DNA of 53,820 nucleotides from an uncultured Bacilli bacterium (lineage in GTDB: Bacteria; Bacillota_I; Bacilli_A; RF39; UBA660): contig CANPVU010000008.1 of NCBI GenBank assembly GCA_947581765.1, positions 1 through 53,820 of the forward strand, in the 5' to 3' direction. The notes beneath the pieces are model-generated. The model did no database searches, had not been told where the DNA came from, and saw only the letters and a list, made by a program, of their open reading frames with translations. Within the stretch, counting starts at the first letter, position 1. Each line of letters opens with the position of its first letter. The translations under genes were made by a program, and so were the position numbers. Shown here one piece after another: positions 19,750 through 28,662 of this stretch.

Positions 19750-20487
19750 ATCATCTTTTGAATTGCAAACAGAGCTACTACTTATATATTCTTTTACTAC
19801 CTTTAAAATTTTCTTTTTAGAATCTTTTTTTATTTCATCAGTAAGATCCATATATGCATCATCTTGCTTATCGCTAATACCAGTTGTTATACTTTTTGCT
19901 TTACCATCTTTTACAAATATTATATTAGGTGCAAAAATTCTTTTTTCTTTTGTATCAATTGTCTTATCCTTCCAAGTTAGAGTATAATCACTTAATACTT
20001 TATCTAATTTATCGATAAGTTTATAGTATGCATCACTACCCTCTTTATCAGTAACTACCTTTCCTTTATCATTTACTTTTAATGTATCTCTTATATCATG
20101 TATATCTACATAATATATTTTATCCACATTATTATCATTTAATACATCTGTTAAAATAGTAATAACACTTCTACACCATGGACAAGTTGAATATCCAAAA
20201 TAAACTAAGAAAGTTTGTTTATCATCCATATAATCCACTATATCATCTGCTGTTTTATATACAAAAGGATTACTAGAAGATATATCTACACTACGCATAG
20301 TTTTTCCACTATCATTCTTCTTACCATTTTCTTTTTCATATTCTTCTTTAAATTTAGTAGAGTCATCTATTTTATTTTCATTGCTATTAGAATTGGCATT
20401 CTCACTCTTATCCTGTTTTTTATCATTACATGCTGTTAACGTAATTGTCATTATAAATAACAATAATAAAGTAATTATTTTTTTCAT
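19738..20487 (-). CDS. Thioredoxin-like lipoprotein with CPWC active site
   Basis: A 249-residue lipoprotein: signal peptide with lipobox TLTAC (Cys20), Asn/Ser linker (ANSNSNEN), then a thioredoxin-like domain with YFGYSTCPWCRS (Cys102/Cys105). The CPWC pair and the PNIIFVKDGKA segment resemble the bacteriocin-accessory/PedC-like thioredoxins. It probably performs thiol-disulfide exchange outside the membrane. Two more Cys at the C-terminus (SVCNSKDDKSC) are unusual and may form a second redox pair. The ATG at 20487 has GGCGGT at 6-nt spacing; the ATG six bases upstream is too close to it. Confidence 0.86.
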   Translation of the reverse strand: MKKIITLLLLFIMTITLTACNDKKQDKSENANSNSNENKIDDSTKFKEEYEKENGKKNDSGKTMRSVDISSSNPFVYKTADDIVDYMDDKQTFLVYFGYSTCPWCRSVITILTDVLNDNNVDKIYYVDIHDIRDTLKVNDKGKVVTDKEGSDAYYKLIDKLDKVLSDYTLTWKDKTIDTKEKRIFAPNIIFVKDGKAKSITTGISDKQDDAYMDLTDEIKKDSKKKILKVVKEYISSSSVCNSKDDKSC

Positions 20488-20542
20488 ATTCATACCGCCT
20501 TACAATTCAATTATAAATATTTTTTATTATTTAATCAATAAT

Positions 20543-20571
20543 TTATAAGTTGAATTTATCTCAACTTATAA
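20543..20571 (-). terminator. Long hairpin after the ttcA-like gene
   Basis: TTATAAGTTGA/TCAACTTATAA 11-bp stem right behind the stop at 20573, but without a proper T-run; it may be a 3' end stabiliser or a weak terminator. Confidence 0.5.
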
Positions 20572-20572
20572 G

Positions 20573-21400
20573 TTAGTCATTATATTTATCTAAAAAACTA
20601 GTATACTTACCTTCTTGTTTATATCCTAAAATACAATTAATATTTACATTATCTAAACTTTTAAAAATGTTGTAATCAACATTTTTATTTATCTTTCTTA
20701 AATTTTTAATTAAATCTTTTATTTCTTTTCTTTTACTTATATTTTCATTTTCTAATTTTAAATTTTGAGTAAATTTACAAGCACAATCTATAAATTTTAA
20801 ATTATTAGATTTACTCCACGATATAATATTTTGCTCTTTAACTAAGTAAAGTGGTCTAATAAGTTCTAGACCTTTAAAATTTTCACTGTGTAATTTAGGC
20901 ATCATTGTTTTTATTTCAGAACCATAAAACATTGAAAGTAAAGTAGTTTCAATAACATCATCAAAGTGATGTCCAAGTGCTATTTTATTACATCCTAATT
21001 CTTGTGCCCTACTATATAAATAACCTCTTCTCATTCTTGCACACATATAGCATGGACTCTTAGGACACATACTATCAACTGATGAAAATATATTACTTTC
21101 AAATATTTCTATTGGTACATTTAATTTTTTAGCATTCTCTACTATATAATTTCTATTATATTCTGTATATCCTGGGTCCATAACAACATAATGAGCATCA
21201 AAATGAATTTTACCATGCCTTTTTAATTCTTGAATACATTTTGCAAGTAAAAATGAATCTTTTCCTCCACTCATACACACCATTATATTATCATTTTCTT
21301 CTATTAATTTATAATCATTAATAGCTCTTATAAATTTACTCCATATATCTTTACGATACTTCTTAATTATACTGCGTTCTATTTCTTTATATTCTTCCAT
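20573..21400 (-). CDS. ttcA: TtcA-like PP-loop tRNA thiolation protein
   Basis: A 275-residue PP-loop ATPase. Motifs: SGGKDS (ATP-binding), CYMCARMRRG (CxxC), GHHFDDVIETTLLSMFYG, and a third cysteine region FIDCACKF, in the order of TtcA, which makes 2-thiocytidine at tRNA position 32 using an iron-sulfur cluster held by three cysteines. The ATG at 21400 lies 4 nt behind the copZ stop, with an AAAGGTG in the end of copZ. An upstream TTG would overlap copZ and is less likely. Its location at the end of the copper operon is notable, since copper damages Fe-S enzymes. Confidence 0.85.
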   Translation of the reverse strand: MEEYKEIERSIIKKYRKDIWSKFIRAINDYKLIEENDNIMVCMSGGKDSFLLAKCIQELKRHGKIHFDAHYVVMDPGYTEYNRNYIVENAKKLNVPIEIFESNIFSSVDSMCPKSPCYMCARMRRGYLYSRAQELGCNKIALGHHFDDVIETTLLSMFYGSEIKTMMPKLHSENFKGLELIRPLYLVKEQNIISWSKSNNLKFIDCACKFTQNLKLENENISKRKEIKDLIKNLRKINKNVDYNIFKSLDNVNINCILGYKQEGKYTSFLDKYND

Positions 21401-21404
21401 ATTT

Positions 21405-21623
21405 TTATACTTCACCTTTATATACAAAACCTAATTCTGTTATTACATCTTTTACTAAATTTTCATCTATTTTTTCTTTTGATTGTACAATTACTTCACC
21501 TTTAGATAAATTAACTTTTACTTTATCCATATTTACATTTAATAATCCTTCTTCTATTTTTTTAGCACAATGATTACAGTGCATTCCATCAACTTTAAAT
21601 ACTTTCTTATTTTTACTAAACAT
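21405..21623 (-). CDS. copZ: CopZ-like copper chaperone (HMA domain)
   Basis: A 72-residue single heavy-metal-associated domain with the metal site GMHCNHC and the usual beta-alpha-beta-beta-alpha-beta pattern (VKVNLSKGEVIV, VITELGF). It likely passes Cu(I) to CopA. The gene begins just after copA (one base between the copA start-side neighbour stop and this ATG region) with a GGAGAG site and runs into ttcA. It forms part of csoR-copA-copZ. Confidence 0.93.
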   Translation of the reverse strand: MFSKNKKVFKVDGMHCNHCAKKIEEGLLNVNMDKVKVNLSKGEVIVQSKEKIDENLVKDVITELGFVYKGEV

Positions 21624-21624
21624 A

Positions 21625-23838
21625 TTATCTCTCCTTTTTACATATTAATTTTAATCTTAATGCATTTAGTGTAACAGTAATACTACTTAACATCATAGCC
21701 ATACTTCCTATCATAGGATTCATACTAATACCAAATGGTCGTAATATACCTAGTGCTATAGGTATCATACATATATTATAAAAAAATGCCCAAAATAAAT
21801 TTTCCTTTATATTATAAATAGTTTTTTTACTTATATTTATTAAATCTATAATCTGTAATAAGTTATCATTCATTAATATAATATCAGATGAATTTGCTGC
21901 TATATCAGTTCCATGATTAATACTAATACCAATAGTAGCACTAGCTAAACTAATAGCATCATTTACTCCATCTCCTACCATAATTACATTTTTATTATCT
22001 TCAATTAATTTTAATATTACATCATTTTTATTTTTTGGTAAAACATTTGCTATTACATTATCTATTTTTAATTGTTTTGCAATAATATTTGCAGTTATCT
22101 TATTATCACCAGTTAACATAATAATATCTTTTCCCATACTCTTTAGTTTATTTATACATTCTAAAGCATCTAGTTTTAATGTATCTTTTAGTCCTAATAA
22201 TCCTATTATAGTATCATTTTGTATAACATATACTATACTACAACCCACACTAGTTAAATATTTTTCATCTTCTAAATATTTATTGTTAATATTTAAAGTA
22301 TCAAATATTTTACTATTACATAAATATATATTTTTATTATCTAAAACACCTTTTACACCAATACCATCTATATTTGAAAAATTATCTACATTTTTTAAAC
22401 TTATATTATTTATTTTAGAATAATTTAGTAATGATACTCCTATTGGATGTGATGAGTTTAATTCTATACTAGATACTATAGACATTAATTCTTCTTCAGT
22501 ATAATTACTATAATTATATATTTTAAATATCTCTAAACTACCATGTGTAAGTGTTCCTGTTTTATCAAATACTACAGTATCTATTTTTTTTGCATTTTCA
22601 AGTATCGAACTATCTTTTACTAGTATTCCTCTTTTAGCACACATACCAACACTTATTACCATAGCAAGTGGTGTTGCAAGTCCTAGCGAACAAGGACAAG
22701 CTACAACTAATACAGTAACAAATGTATTTATAGCCTCACTAATACTAAATCCCAATATAATATAAGTTATAAAAGATAAAATAGCAAGTATTATTACTAC
22801 TGGTACAAAAATACTACTAACTTTATCTGCTAATCTAGATATAGGTGCCTTAGTATTTGTTGCTTCTACTACTAATTTTACTATTTCTGATATAGTTGAA
22901 TCTTTACCTATTTTAACAGCTTCATATTCTATATAACCTTCATTATTAATAGAACCAGCTATTACTTTAGACCCAATACTTTTTTTAACTGGTATTGATT
23001 CACCTGTAATAAATGATTCATCTATATGTGTACTTCCACTAACTATATTTCCATCTACTGCTATTTTCATACCAGGTTTAGCAATCAATATATCTCCTTT
23101 TTTTACTTCATCTATGGATATTTCTCTTTGTGTATCATTATCTTTAATTAAAGCCTTACTAGGTGTAATAGTTACTAAGTCTTTTATCGAACTTTTAGTA
23201 CTATCTTTACACTTTGAATCAATATATCTTCCTAATTTAATAAAGAAAATTATTATACAACAAGATTCAAAATATAAATTATTAACATAACTACTATCAC
23301 ATTTTATAATCATTATAGTACTATAAATACTATATAATAAACTTGATATTACTCCTATAGACACTAAAGTATCCATATTTGGTGTTCTATGTATTAAATT
23401 TTTTATTCCACTTTTAAATATATCCATTCCATAAAATATGAATGCTACAGCAAAAATAAATAAAACTAATGCATAATTTAATGGATAAATACTAGGATTA
23501 ATATAAGATATAATAGGTAAACTAAACATACTATGCATAGATATATACATTACTATAACTGCTAAAACACAATATATAATTAATTTTATCTTATCATTTT
23601 TCTTCTTCTTTTGAATTAAAACTTCATCATATATTCCTAAACTTTCAAATCCTGCTTCATGTATATATCTGTTTATATCATCTATTGTTACCTCATCACT
23701 ATAACTTATTGATGCTTGTGCCATTACTAAATTTACAGTGGCATCTATTATTCCTTTTTGTTTATTTAAGTACTTTTGTAAACCACTAGAACATGCACTA
23801 CAACTCATACCACCTATATTTAAAATAACTTTATTCAT
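21625..23838 (-). CDS. copA: Copper-exporting P1B-type ATPase CopA
   Basis: A 737-residue Cu(I)-transporting P-type ATPase. One N-terminal HMA domain (GGMSCSAC, 9-16) is followed by membrane helices, the actuator TGES (278-281), CPC in the transport helix (381-383), phosphorylation site DKTGT (425-429), HP locus (SSHPIG), MVGDGVND hinge, and the last helices with YN and MxxSS typical for Cu(I) selectivity. It pumps copper out of the cytoplasm. It lies 15 bp after csoR and is probably derepressed by copper. Confidence 0.97.
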   Translation of the reverse strand: MNKVILNIGGMSCSACSSGLQKYLNKQKGIIDATVNLVMAQASISYSDEVTIDDINRYIHEAGFESLGIYDEVLIQKKKKNDKIKLIIYCVLAVIVMYISMHSMFSLPIISYINPSIYPLNYALVLFIFAVAFIFYGMDIFKSGIKNLIHRTPNMDTLVSIGVISSLLYSIYSTIMIIKCDSSYVNNLYFESCCIIIFFIKLGRYIDSKCKDSTKSSIKDLVTITPSKALIKDNDTQREISIDEVKKGDILIAKPGMKIAVDGNIVSGSTHIDESFITGESIPVKKSIGSKVIAGSINNEGYIEYEAVKIGKDSTISEIVKLVVEATNTKAPISRLADKVSSIFVPVVIILAILSFITYIILGFSISEAINTFVTVLVVACPCSLGLATPLAMVISVGMCAKRGILVKDSSILENAKKIDTVVFDKTGTLTHGSLEIFKIYNYSNYTEEELMSIVSSIELNSSHPIGVSLLNYSKINNISLKNVDNFSNIDGIGVKGVLDNKNIYLCNSKIFDTLNINNKYLEDEKYLTSVGCSIVYVIQNDTIIGLLGLKDTLKLDALECINKLKSMGKDIIMLTGDNKITANIIAKQLKIDNVIANVLPKNKNDVILKLIEDNKNVIMVGDGVNDAISLASATIGISINHGTDIAANSSDIILMNDNLLQIIDLINISKKTIYNIKENLFWAFFYNICMIPIALGILRPFGISMNPMIGSMAMMLSSITVTLNALRLKLICKKER

Positions 23839-23853
23839 ATTATCTCTCCTATA

Positions 23854-24150
23854 TTATTGTTGTAATCTTTTTATCAATTCTACTACATCATCTATAACAC
23901 TTAAATTATCTTTTTTTATATCTTCAACTACACAAGTAGATAAATGATTTTTTAATATTTCGTTTCCTAAACTTTTTAATGATTTATTTATAGCAGATAT
24001 TTGAATTAAAACTTCATCACAATATCTATCACTATCTATCATTTGTTTTACACCTTTTACTTGTCCTTCTATTATATTTAGTCTCTTAATTAATTTTTGT
24101 TTCTCATCTAAGCCTCTATGTTTTTTTCTAGTAAAGCATTCCTTTTTCAT
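23854..24150 (-). CDS. csoR: CsoR-family copper-sensing repressor
   Basis: A 98-residue all-helical repressor. The Cu(I) ligand triad is present: Cys44 (RYCDEVLIQ), His69 and Cys73 (KNHLSTCV). The helix-rich core (RLNIIEGQVKGVKQMI) matches DUF156/CsoR. Without copper it should bind the palindrome at 24170-24188 that fills its own promoter spacer, repressing csoR-copA-copZ-ttcA. The start is at 24150, with only a weak site (TTTTGGTG) before the ATG. Confidence 0.95.
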   Translation of the reverse strand: MKKECFTRKKHRGLDEKQKLIKRLNIIEGQVKGVKQMIDSDRYCDEVLIQISAINKSLKSLGNEILKNHLSTCVVEDIKKDNLSVIDDVVELIKRLQQ

Positions 24151-24165
24151 AATTTCACCAAAATA

Positions 24166-24194
24166 ATTATATACCCCTATAGGGTATATGTCAA
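24166..24194 (-). promoter_or_regulatory. Promoter of the copper operon
   Basis: Perfect TTGACA (24194-24189), 17-bp spacer and perfect TATAAT (24171-24166) on the minus strand. Such a consensus promoter needs repression, which the operator in its spacer supplies. Confidence 0.93.
24170..24188. promoter_or_regulatory. CsoR operator
   Basis: Palindrome TATACCC-CTATA-GGGTATA, the classical CsoR box (TACCCN-rich arms around an AT centre), lying between the -35 and -10 boxes. Confidence 0.9.
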
Positions 24195-24199
24195 TATAA

Positions 24200-24221
24200 T
24201 AAAAAACGTCTATAATAGACG
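24200..24221 (-). terminator. mraY terminator
   Basis: CGTCTA-TTA-TAGACG stem followed by T6 on the minus strand, between the mraY stop and the csoR promoter. Confidence 0.88.
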
Positions 24222-24222
24222 C

Positions 24223-25215
24223 TTAAATCCATACTCCAAATATAATAGCACTCATACTAAGTATTAAACCTATAAACCATAAGAACTTAACTATATCCCT
24301 TTCTTCCCAACCTAATTTTTCTAAATGGTGATGAAAAGGAGTCATTAAGAAGACTTTTCTTCTAAAGCATATCATACTAAATGTTTGAATAATACTAGTT
24401 AGTGTTTCAAATATAAATACACCCATTATAACTATAAAAGTTAATTCATGCTTAGTTATAATTGCAACACTTGCTAAGGATGCCCCAAGTGCAAGTGAAC
24501 CTGTATCTCCCATTATAACCTTTGCAGGATATGTATTGTAAAATAAAAATCCTAATAAAGTTCCTACTAATATAAAACAGAATATTGCTATTTCCTCGGT
24601 ACCTGTAATTGATGATGCATTCCAACTAATAAGGCCAAGTGCTAAAAAAGCCATTAACGATAATCCACCAGATAATCCATCAAGTCCATCTGTTAAATTA
24701 ACAGCATTACTACTAGCAACTAGCATAAACAATATGAAAATTCCATACATCCAACCCATATTAATTTTAATACCTAATGTAGCAATATTAAGTGATGGAT
24801 CTGCACCTGATTTCATAAAGAGATAAAAAAATACAAGTGATATAACTATTTGTCCAAACAATTTCTGGAATTCTGTAAGTCCAATATTATTTCCTCTTTT
24901 GATAATTAAATAATCATCTATAAAACCTAAAAATGCATGTGCGAGAAAAACAAATAATACAATTTCCAAATTTCTAGATAATTCAATTTTACCAAATGCT
25001 AAAAGTATAATAACAGTAAGTATTGTTGGAATTATAAATATTAATCCTCCAAGAGTTGGTACTCCCTCTTTTTTCTTATGTTTTTTTTCAAGATAAGTAC
25101 TTAACTTTTGTCCAAAATTTAATTTCTTTAGTAATGGTATTAAAAAATGTCCTAGTATAACCGATAATACAAAGCCTATCATAAGCGATAATATGGCCTT
25201 TGCTAAAATTAACAT
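24223..25215 (-). CDS. mraY: Phospho-N-acetylmuramoyl-pentapeptide transferase MraY
   Basis: A 330-residue polytopic membrane enzyme that moves phospho-MurNAc-pentapeptide to undecaprenyl phosphate (lipid I). Conserved sites are FIDDYLIIKRGN (DDxxK), NLTDGLDGLSGG, GDTGSLALG and PFHHHLEKLGWEE. Length is normal. It is the last gene of a group with two murE genes (11 bp after murE1) and ends in a clear terminator. Unlike many genomes it is not beside murD/ftsW/murG here. Confidence 0.97.
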   Translation of the reverse strand: MLILAKAILSLMIGFVLSVILGHFLIPLLKKLNFGQKLSTYLEKKHKKKEGVPTLGGLIFIIPTILTVIILLAFGKIELSRNLEIVLFVFLAHAFLGFIDDYLIIKRGNNIGLTEFQKLFGQIVISLVFFYLFMKSGADPSLNIATLGIKINMGWMYGIFILFMLVASSNAVNLTDGLDGLSGGLSLMAFLALGLISWNASSITGTEEIAIFCFILVGTLLGFLFYNTYPAKVIMGDTGSLALGASLASVAIITKHELTFIVIMGVFIFETLTSIIQTFSMICFRRKVFLMTPFHHHLEKLGWEERDIVKFLWFIGLILSMSAIIFGVWI

Positions 25216-25226
25216 ATAAATCTCTC

Positions 25227-26522
25227 CTATATATTTTTCAAAACAATTTCTTTATCATCAAAAGGAATTTTAGTATCATTTATTATTTGATACTTCTCAT
25301 GTCCTTTTCCTAGCAACAATAGTATATCATTATTATCTAATAATTGTATACCCTTTTTTATTGCATTTTCTCTATTTGACTCTATTTCATAGTTATTTTT
25401 GTCAAGAGAATTTGTCATTTCATCTAATATGTCAAGTGGATTTTCGAATCTAGGATTATCACTTGTAAATATAACGTAACTTGACATATCGGTTGCTATT
25501 TCAGCCATCATTTTTCTCTTTCCTTTATCCCTATTTCCACCACATCCTATTATTGTAATTATACGACCCACTGTAAATTTTTGTGCAGTTTTAATTACAT
25601 TTTCCATAGCATCTGGTGTATGTGCATAATCTATTATTATTCTATTAGTACCATAATTAACTGTCTCCATTCTACCACTAGGTTCTTTTAATTGATTTAC
25701 TAATTTATATAAATTATCATAATTATATCCCATTTCATATAATACACTTATAGCGCCCAATAAATTATATTTATTAAAATCTCCTAAAAGTGGTATATCA
25801 TATTTATTACCATTTATATATCCATCATCATTTATTACATAATCACTTTCATGAAAACCATATGTTTTATATTTTCCTATTTTAAATTTATTAGAATACT
25901 CATCATCATTATTTATAAGTGATATTCCATCTTCTTTTAATAAATAAAACATTTTTTGTTTAGCTTCAATATATTTATCAATTGTTTTATGATAGTCTAA
26001 ATGATCCCTAGTTAAATTAGTAAATATTGCATAATCTAGTTCTATATTACTTACTCTATTTTGATCTAATGCTTGACTACTTATTTCCATTACAACATAT
26101 TCACATCCATACTCTAAACTTCTTTTAAATAAATAATATAATTCTAATTTTCCTGGAGTAGTATTTTCTAATTGCTCTACTTTATCATCTACTATATATC
26201 CTAATGTACCAATATATGCGCATTTTATTCCTAATTTATTTAACAATTGATACAAAATATAACAAGTAGTAGTCTTACCATTTGTACCTGTTACACCTAT
26301 AACTTTAATATCAACACTATTTATTTTCAAATATTTATCTAAATACTCTGTTGTATTATCCACAATTAGTGTAGGAATACTATAATTACCATATTCAGCT
26401 ACTATATTCTTAGCGCCTCTTTTAATAGCATCCTCTATATATTTATGTCCATCTTCTGTACTTCCTTTAACTGCGATAAAAGTATCACCAACATTAATTT
26501 TTCTAGAATCTGTTTGTAACAT
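25227..26522 (-). CDS. murE: UDP-MurNAc-tripeptide synthetase MurE, copy 1 (DNPR, mDAP-type)
   Basis: A 431-residue Mur ligase adding the third amino acid of the peptidoglycan stem. ATP site GTNGKTT (79-85), carbamylated-Lys region EAKQKMF, and the specificity motif DNPR (355-358), the signature of meso-diaminopimelate-adding MurE, followed by GKGHE. It starts almost at the DSRKINVGD strand, so it lacks the ~25-35 residues that usually precede it. The ATG at 26522 follows GAGGTG by 6 nt; a GTG three codons upstream is inside that site. A second, diverged murE lies 67 bp upstream. Confidence 0.93.
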   Translation of the reverse strand: MLQTDSRKINVGDTFIAVKGSTEDGHKYIEDAIKRGAKNIVAEYGNYSIPTLIVDNTTEYLDKYLKINSVDIKVIGVTGTNGKTTTCYILYQLLNKLGIKCAYIGTLGYIVDDKVEQLENTTPGKLELYYLFKRSLEYGCEYVVMEISSQALDQNRVSNIELDYAIFTNLTRDHLDYHKTIDKYIEAKQKMFYLLKEDGISLINNDDEYSNKFKIGKYKTYGFHESDYVINDDGYINGNKYDIPLLGDFNKYNLLGAISVLYEMGYNYDNLYKLVNQLKEPSGRMETVNYGTNRIIIDYAHTPDAMENVIKTAQKFTVGRIITIIGCGGNRDKGKRKMMAEIATDMSSYVIFTSDNPRFENPLDILDEMTNSLDKNNYEIESNRENAIKKGIQLLDNNDILLLLGKGHEKYQIINDTKIPFDDKEIVLKNI

Positions 26523-26589
26523 AAAAAACACCTCAGTATATCTTATGTCAAATATACCGAAGTGTATATCATTTTATATAATAAAATTA

Positions 26590-27951
26590 TTAAATTGTTA
26601 CACTTTCCTTTGATTTTATTATACTATTTACTGCTTTTCTATCATTGTATGGAATTTTATCATTACCTACAATAATATATTCTTCATGTCCTTTACCAAG
26701 CAGTAATAATATATCATTACTTCCTAACTTATTTATTGCCTCTTCTACAGCTTTATATCTATCCTTTATTATTACATAATTATTATATACATTATTTTCT
26801 AACATATCATCTATTATTTGATTAAAATCTTCATTATGTAAATCATCACTAGTTATATATACAAAATCACTTGTTTTAAGTGCTAAAGAAGTCATAATAG
26901 GTCTTTTTTTTCTATCTCTATCTCCAGTACAACCGAATACAACATATAAATGATTATACTTAATATCTTTAATTGTATTAAATATATTTTCCATTGCATC
27001 CGGTGTATGTGCATAATCAATAATAATAGTATTATTATTATATTTTACAATATCCATTCTACCACTAGGTGGATTAAGATTTAAAAATACCTTCTTAATT
27101 GATTCGTATGATACTCCTATTTTATCTAAAATTATATATGCTACTAAAGAATTATATATATTATATTTTCCTATTAAATTACATTTAATAGAAAACTCAT
27201 TATTAATTGTAAACTTACTTTCTTTATCTGTCATATTATACTGTGTTATTTGATAATCACTTTCATTAAATCCATAAGTTATGTAATTACCAATCTTAAA
27301 ATATGAACTATAGTTATCATCTATATTAATAATTCCAAGTCCATTTTCTTTTAATTGATGAAATAATTGTTGCTTTGCCTTACAATAATTTTCCATAGTT
27401 TTATGATAATCTAAGTGATCTCTAGTTAAATTAGTAAATATTGCATAATCAAATTTTAATGTTTTAATTCTTCCGTATGCTATACCTTGGCTACTAGCTT
27501 CTAATACAATATACTTAAAACCATTTTCATATGCCTTTATAATCATATCATACATTTCACATATATCTGGACAAGTATTTGGTAAATCATTTACTTTCTT
27601 TTCTAAAAAAAATCCTACTGTACCAATATATGCACATTTATATCCTAGCATATTTAATGCTTCATATATAAGATATGAACTTGTTGTTTTACCATTAGTA
27701 CCAGTAATACCTATTAATGTCATATCATCTATAATATGATTATAATTATCAATTAAATACTGATTTAAATACTCTCTAGTATCATCTACTATTTTAGTTT
27801 CTACACTATAACTTCCTTCTTCTGCAACTATTAAACTAGCACCATTTTCAATAGCTTTTTCTATATAATTATGTCCATCACCATCTATTCCTCTTAATGC
27901 AACAAATATATCACCTGGTCGAACTTTTCTAGAATCAGATTTAATGTTCAT
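26590..27951 (-). CDS. Second MurE-like ligase with altered specificity motif (DDLH)
   Basis: A 453-residue Mur ligase closely resembling copy 1 throughout: GTNGKTT (84-90), TNLTRDHLDYHKT, KAKQQLF, IIDYAHTPDAMEN, GKGHE. The motif corresponding to DNPR reads SDDLHNED (DDLH at 369-372), losing Asn, Pro and Arg. The catalytic residues look intact, so it could be active toward a different amino acid or acceptor. It has the same shortened N-terminus (DSRKVRPGD at residue 6). The start has AGGTGAG and is 2 nt past the stop of the upstream gene. The pair probably arose by duplication. Confidence 0.88.
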   Translation of the reverse strand: MNIKSDSRKVRPGDIFVALRGIDGDGHNYIEKAIENGASLIVAEEGSYSVETKIVDDTREYLNQYLIDNYNHIIDDMTLIGITGTNGKTTSSYLIYEALNMLGYKCAYIGTVGFFLEKKVNDLPNTCPDICEMYDMIIKAYENGFKYIVLEASSQGIAYGRIKTLKFDYAIFTNLTRDHLDYHKTMENYCKAKQQLFHQLKENGLGIINIDDNYSSYFKIGNYITYGFNESDYQITQYNMTDKESKFTINNEFSIKCNLIGKYNIYNSLVAYIILDKIGVSYESIKKVFLNLNPPSGRMDIVKYNNNTIIIDYAHTPDAMENIFNTIKDIKYNHLYVVFGCTGDRDRKKRPIMTSLALKTSDFVYITSDDLHNEDFNQIIDDMLENNVYNNYVIIKDRYKAVEEAINKLGSNDILLLLGKGHEEYIIVGNDKIPYNDRKAVNSIIKSKESVTI

Positions 27952-27953
27952 AA

Positions 27954-28658
27954 TTACTCACCTACTCCTTTAATTGTATAATCATCATAACTTTTTTCAA
28001 ACTCAGTTATATTATCTATATTCTTATATGTAATAGATACTTTATATTCATAAAAATAATAATTAGTAAAATCTAATTCAATACTATTTATAATATTATT
28101 ATATTCATTAACAGAAATTAAAATAGTTTTTCCATCCGAAGTACTATATTTATAATTAGTAGTTTTAGTACCATCTTTATAATTAGTTTTAGACTCTTCC
28201 TCACTAGATGTAATTATAGTATATAGATTATCTTTAAGTAATATCTGTAAATCTACTCTATAAAAATCATTTAATGTATTAGTATATGGTGTAATTTCCT
28301 TTAAATTATCATCTACTACATATACATTTCCTTCTTTTGAATACAAGTTAATTTCTTGATTAGTTAAATAATATTTATCATTAAAATAAGTACCAGTTAT
28401 AGTATAAGTATCTATTTTATTATTTTGATTAATTTCAACTTTATAATTTACTTCAAAACTTTTCATATTTTTATAGTTTTTTAAAGCAATATTCCCTACA
28501 CTTTCTTTTTCATAATATGTTATAGGTACTTCTTTTGGTGGTTTTCCAATTAAAGCAAATACAATAACGAAGAAAAGAAACCATACTACCAAACTAAATA
28601 TTGCTCTTTTTTGCTTATTATGATATATTCCACGAACTATTTCAAAAAAATTTTTCAT
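27954..28658 (-). CDS. Membrane-anchored extracellular protein, unknown function
   Basis: A 234-residue protein with one N-terminal membrane segment (about 20-38) and a strand-rich outer domain of repeated Tyr/Thr-rich hairpins (TYTITGTYFNDKYYLT, TTNYKYSTSDGKTIL). The pattern resembles LolA-like or other lipid-binding beta sheets but I cannot assign it. It lies in an operon between fmt (4 bp before) and murE2 (2 bp after), so an envelope-linked role is plausible. Confidence 0.72.
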   Translation of the reverse strand: MKNFFEIVRGIYHNKQKRAIFSLVVWFLFFVIVFALIGKPPKEVPITYYEKESVGNIALKNYKNMKSFEVNYKVEINQNNKIDTYTITGTYFNDKYYLTNQEINLYSKEGNVYVVDDNLKEITPYTNTLNDFYRVDLQILLKDNLYTIITSSEEESKTNYKDGTKTTNYKYSTSDGKTILISVNEYNNIINSIELDFTNYYFYEYKVSITYKNIDNITEFEKSYDDYTIKGVGE

Positions 28659-28662
28659 ACTA

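Noticed and set aside
26532-26589. TTGACA near the murE1 start as a promoter
   Set aside because: A -10 box at correct spacing would overlap the start codon; no transcript could carry the ribosome site.
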